DNA from: Deltaproteobacteria bacterium
GTDB taxonomy: Bacteria > Desulfobacterota > Syntrophia > Syntrophales > Smithellaceae
NCBI GenBank assembly: GCA_022710585.1
Contig: JAKLGV010000021.1
Span: forward strand, 1 to 52,815
DNA: 52,815 bases
Direction: 5' to 3'
Shown: positions 52,273 to 52,815 of the stretch, piece after piece
Position numbering within the stretch: position 1 is the first letter of the stretch
How the letters are laid out: every line of letters begins with the position of its first letter
Made by a program: the position numbers and the translations under genes
Notes under the pieces: model-generated
Databases searched by the model: none
What the model saw: only the letters and a program-made list of their open reading frames with translations
What the model was told of the DNA's origin: nothing

Positions 52273-52608
52273 TCACACCCGCGCACTGCCCGATATAACC
52301 CGCGGCTTCTCGCCGTGCTCGAACCGCGCCTGGCGGGCCTGCATTAATGCGTTCTCGACCGATGAGACAACGTATCGCTGATCCCGGGCCAACGTGAACT
52401 GCTTCATTGCCTCGCCGTACAAGCTGTCGGAGTATATCTCCCTGTCGGGGTTCGTGATGTTGACGTTCAGAGTGGGCTTGCCGTTGACGATACACCAGAA
52501 AGCGTCGCCGTCTTCGTATTCGCTGGCATTGTCGTCGGACATATCCCACGCAAAGAACCATATACGCTGGTCTCCCGGCTGCCCCACGATCAGCGCGACT
52601 GGCCACAT
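52273..52608 (-). CDS. Hypothetical protein (or truncated remnant)
   Basis: A 111-residue frame of GC-rich DNA, unlike the AT-rich GGDEF gene beside it. Its amino acid composition looks genuine (acidic WDMSDDNASEYEDGDAFWCIV, then a charged helical end). No signal or motif is recognised. The ATG at 52608 has no good ribosome site and there is a stop 27 bp before it. It may be the remnant of a larger gene cut during IS insertion; the IS21 end lies 80 bp away. Confidence 0.45.
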   Translation of the reverse strand: MWPVALIVGQPGDQRIWFFAWDMSDDNASEYEDGDAFWCIVNGKPTLNVNITNPDREIYSDSLYGEAMKQFTLARDQRYVVSSVENALMQARQARFEHGEKPRVISGSARV

Positions 52609-52689
52609 TTTTGCCGTGGAACCATTTTATTTATACTTTGTGCTGACAACCCGTCACTGTAAGAATATTTTCCATAAATCTCCAATCTA

Positions 52690-52815
52690 TGTGAATCGGC
52701 ATGCAATAATGACCCACCAGTAGGCAAAATCGGCATTCAAAATTGACCCAGTCCTGGAAGCCTTCTATTCTGTAATAAATACGGGAGAAGGAGGCAGAAA
52801 GGGATGCTCACGGTG
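52690..52815 (+). mobile_element. IS21-family element, left end (partial)
   Basis: Starts TGTGAATCGG at 52690 and has two copies of a ~23-bp direct repeat, AATCGGCATGCAATAATGAC-like at 52694-52716 and AATCGGCATTCAAAATTGAC-like at 52728-52750 (20 of 23 positions match), each ending GACCCA. Multiple terminal repeats near a TG end are an IS21-family hallmark. A ribosome site GGAGGCAGAAAGGG precedes an ATG at 52804. The rest (istA, istB, right end) lies outside the window. Confidence 0.75.
52804..52815 (+). CDS. istA: IstA-like transposase, first four codons only
   Basis: ATG at 52804 (MLTV...) runs off the window edge. It is named from its place after the IS21 terminal repeats and its ribosome site, not from protein sequence. 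Confidence 0.45.

Noticed and set aside
52268..52606. Alternative 112-codon minus-strand frame over the hypothetical protein at 52273
   Set aside because: Very Arg/Gly-rich, typical of an out-of-frame reading of GC-rich DNA; the 52273-52608 frame has the more natural composition.
1..52815. CRISPR arrays, complete tRNA or rRNA genes
   Set aside because: No regularly spaced repeats and no complete cloverleaf or rRNA sequence were seen; only the tRNA-Sec-like 3' fragment at 50847-50872.

Overview
The window looks like a chromosome segment of a strictly anaerobic, syntroph-like deltaproteobacterium, and the gene content would suit Syntrophaceae (Syntrophus or Smithella relatives). The reasons are an anaerobe-specific cluster of NifX/NifB-type metallocluster proteins with MinD/Mrp ATPases, an acyl-CoA dehydrogenase of about 613 residues, a thiolase, several radical SAM enzymes, a probable tRNA-Sec fragment, sigma-54 control, and the rnc/era/der block. 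The assignment is inference from gene content; no 16S gene or complete tRNA is present.

Region 1 (1-15.5 kb, almost entirely minus strand) is an expanded orange-protein (ORP) type cluster. It holds four small NifX/NifB-fold proteins, one Mrp ATPase, two MinD-type ATPases with inserted ferredoxin domains, an IscU-like scaffold, a DUF5320 protein, a glycine-rich zinc-ribbon protein, an FmdB zinc ribbon, a DUF89 protein, TrmO, a pyruvoyl arginine decarboxylase, a VKOR-like thiol oxidoreductase, two methyltransferases, a phosphatidylserine decarboxylase and an MBL-fold hydrolase cut by the window edge. A PAS/AAA+/Fis sigma-54 activator lies just upstream of the main run. Between it and the first NifX gene I can read a well-formed -24/-12 promoter and an array of overlapping palindromes about 100 bp further upstream. 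miaB, another NifX gene and a DUF134 regulator lie upstream of the activator, behind their own sigma-70 type promoter.

Region 2 (15.6-28.3 kb) carries a CoA-disulfide-reductase-like flavoprotein, then an FNR-type regulator divergent from thioredoxin with a perfect FNR box between them. A 29-residue membrane peptide follows trx. Next come an RND efflux adaptor/pump pair, a Fic toxin convergent with a small ORF carrying the Fic-inhibitory motif, a fosmidomycin-resistance-like MFS transporter behind an attenuator-like terminator, a TIM-barrel isomerase-like protein, and two Dpp/Opp-type permeases without their ATPases.

Region 3 (28.4-35.5 kb) is tatD, queC-queE-queD (preQ0 synthesis), pcm and an nlpD-like LytM factor, followed by an orphan ParA ATPase and a radical SAM protein. 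Region 4 (35.5-41.5 kb) holds a thiolase, a lipoprotein alpha/beta hydrolase, a tandem pair of paralogous helical proteins, and a long acyl-CoA dehydrogenase, with clear promoters and terminators.

Region 5 (41.5-49.8 kb) is housekeeping: a DciA-like protein, a TrmN6-like methyltransferase, DUF1015, a small hydrolase, a NIL-ferredoxin, and rnc, a radical SAM gene, era and der. Region 6 (50-52.8 kb) is accessory DNA: a lipoprotein, a zinc-ribbon ORF that runs into a sequence matching the 3' end of a tRNA-Sec gene (a likely integration scar), AT-rich DNA with a GGDEF protein, an unrelated-looking ORF, and the left end of an IS21-family element that continues past the window.
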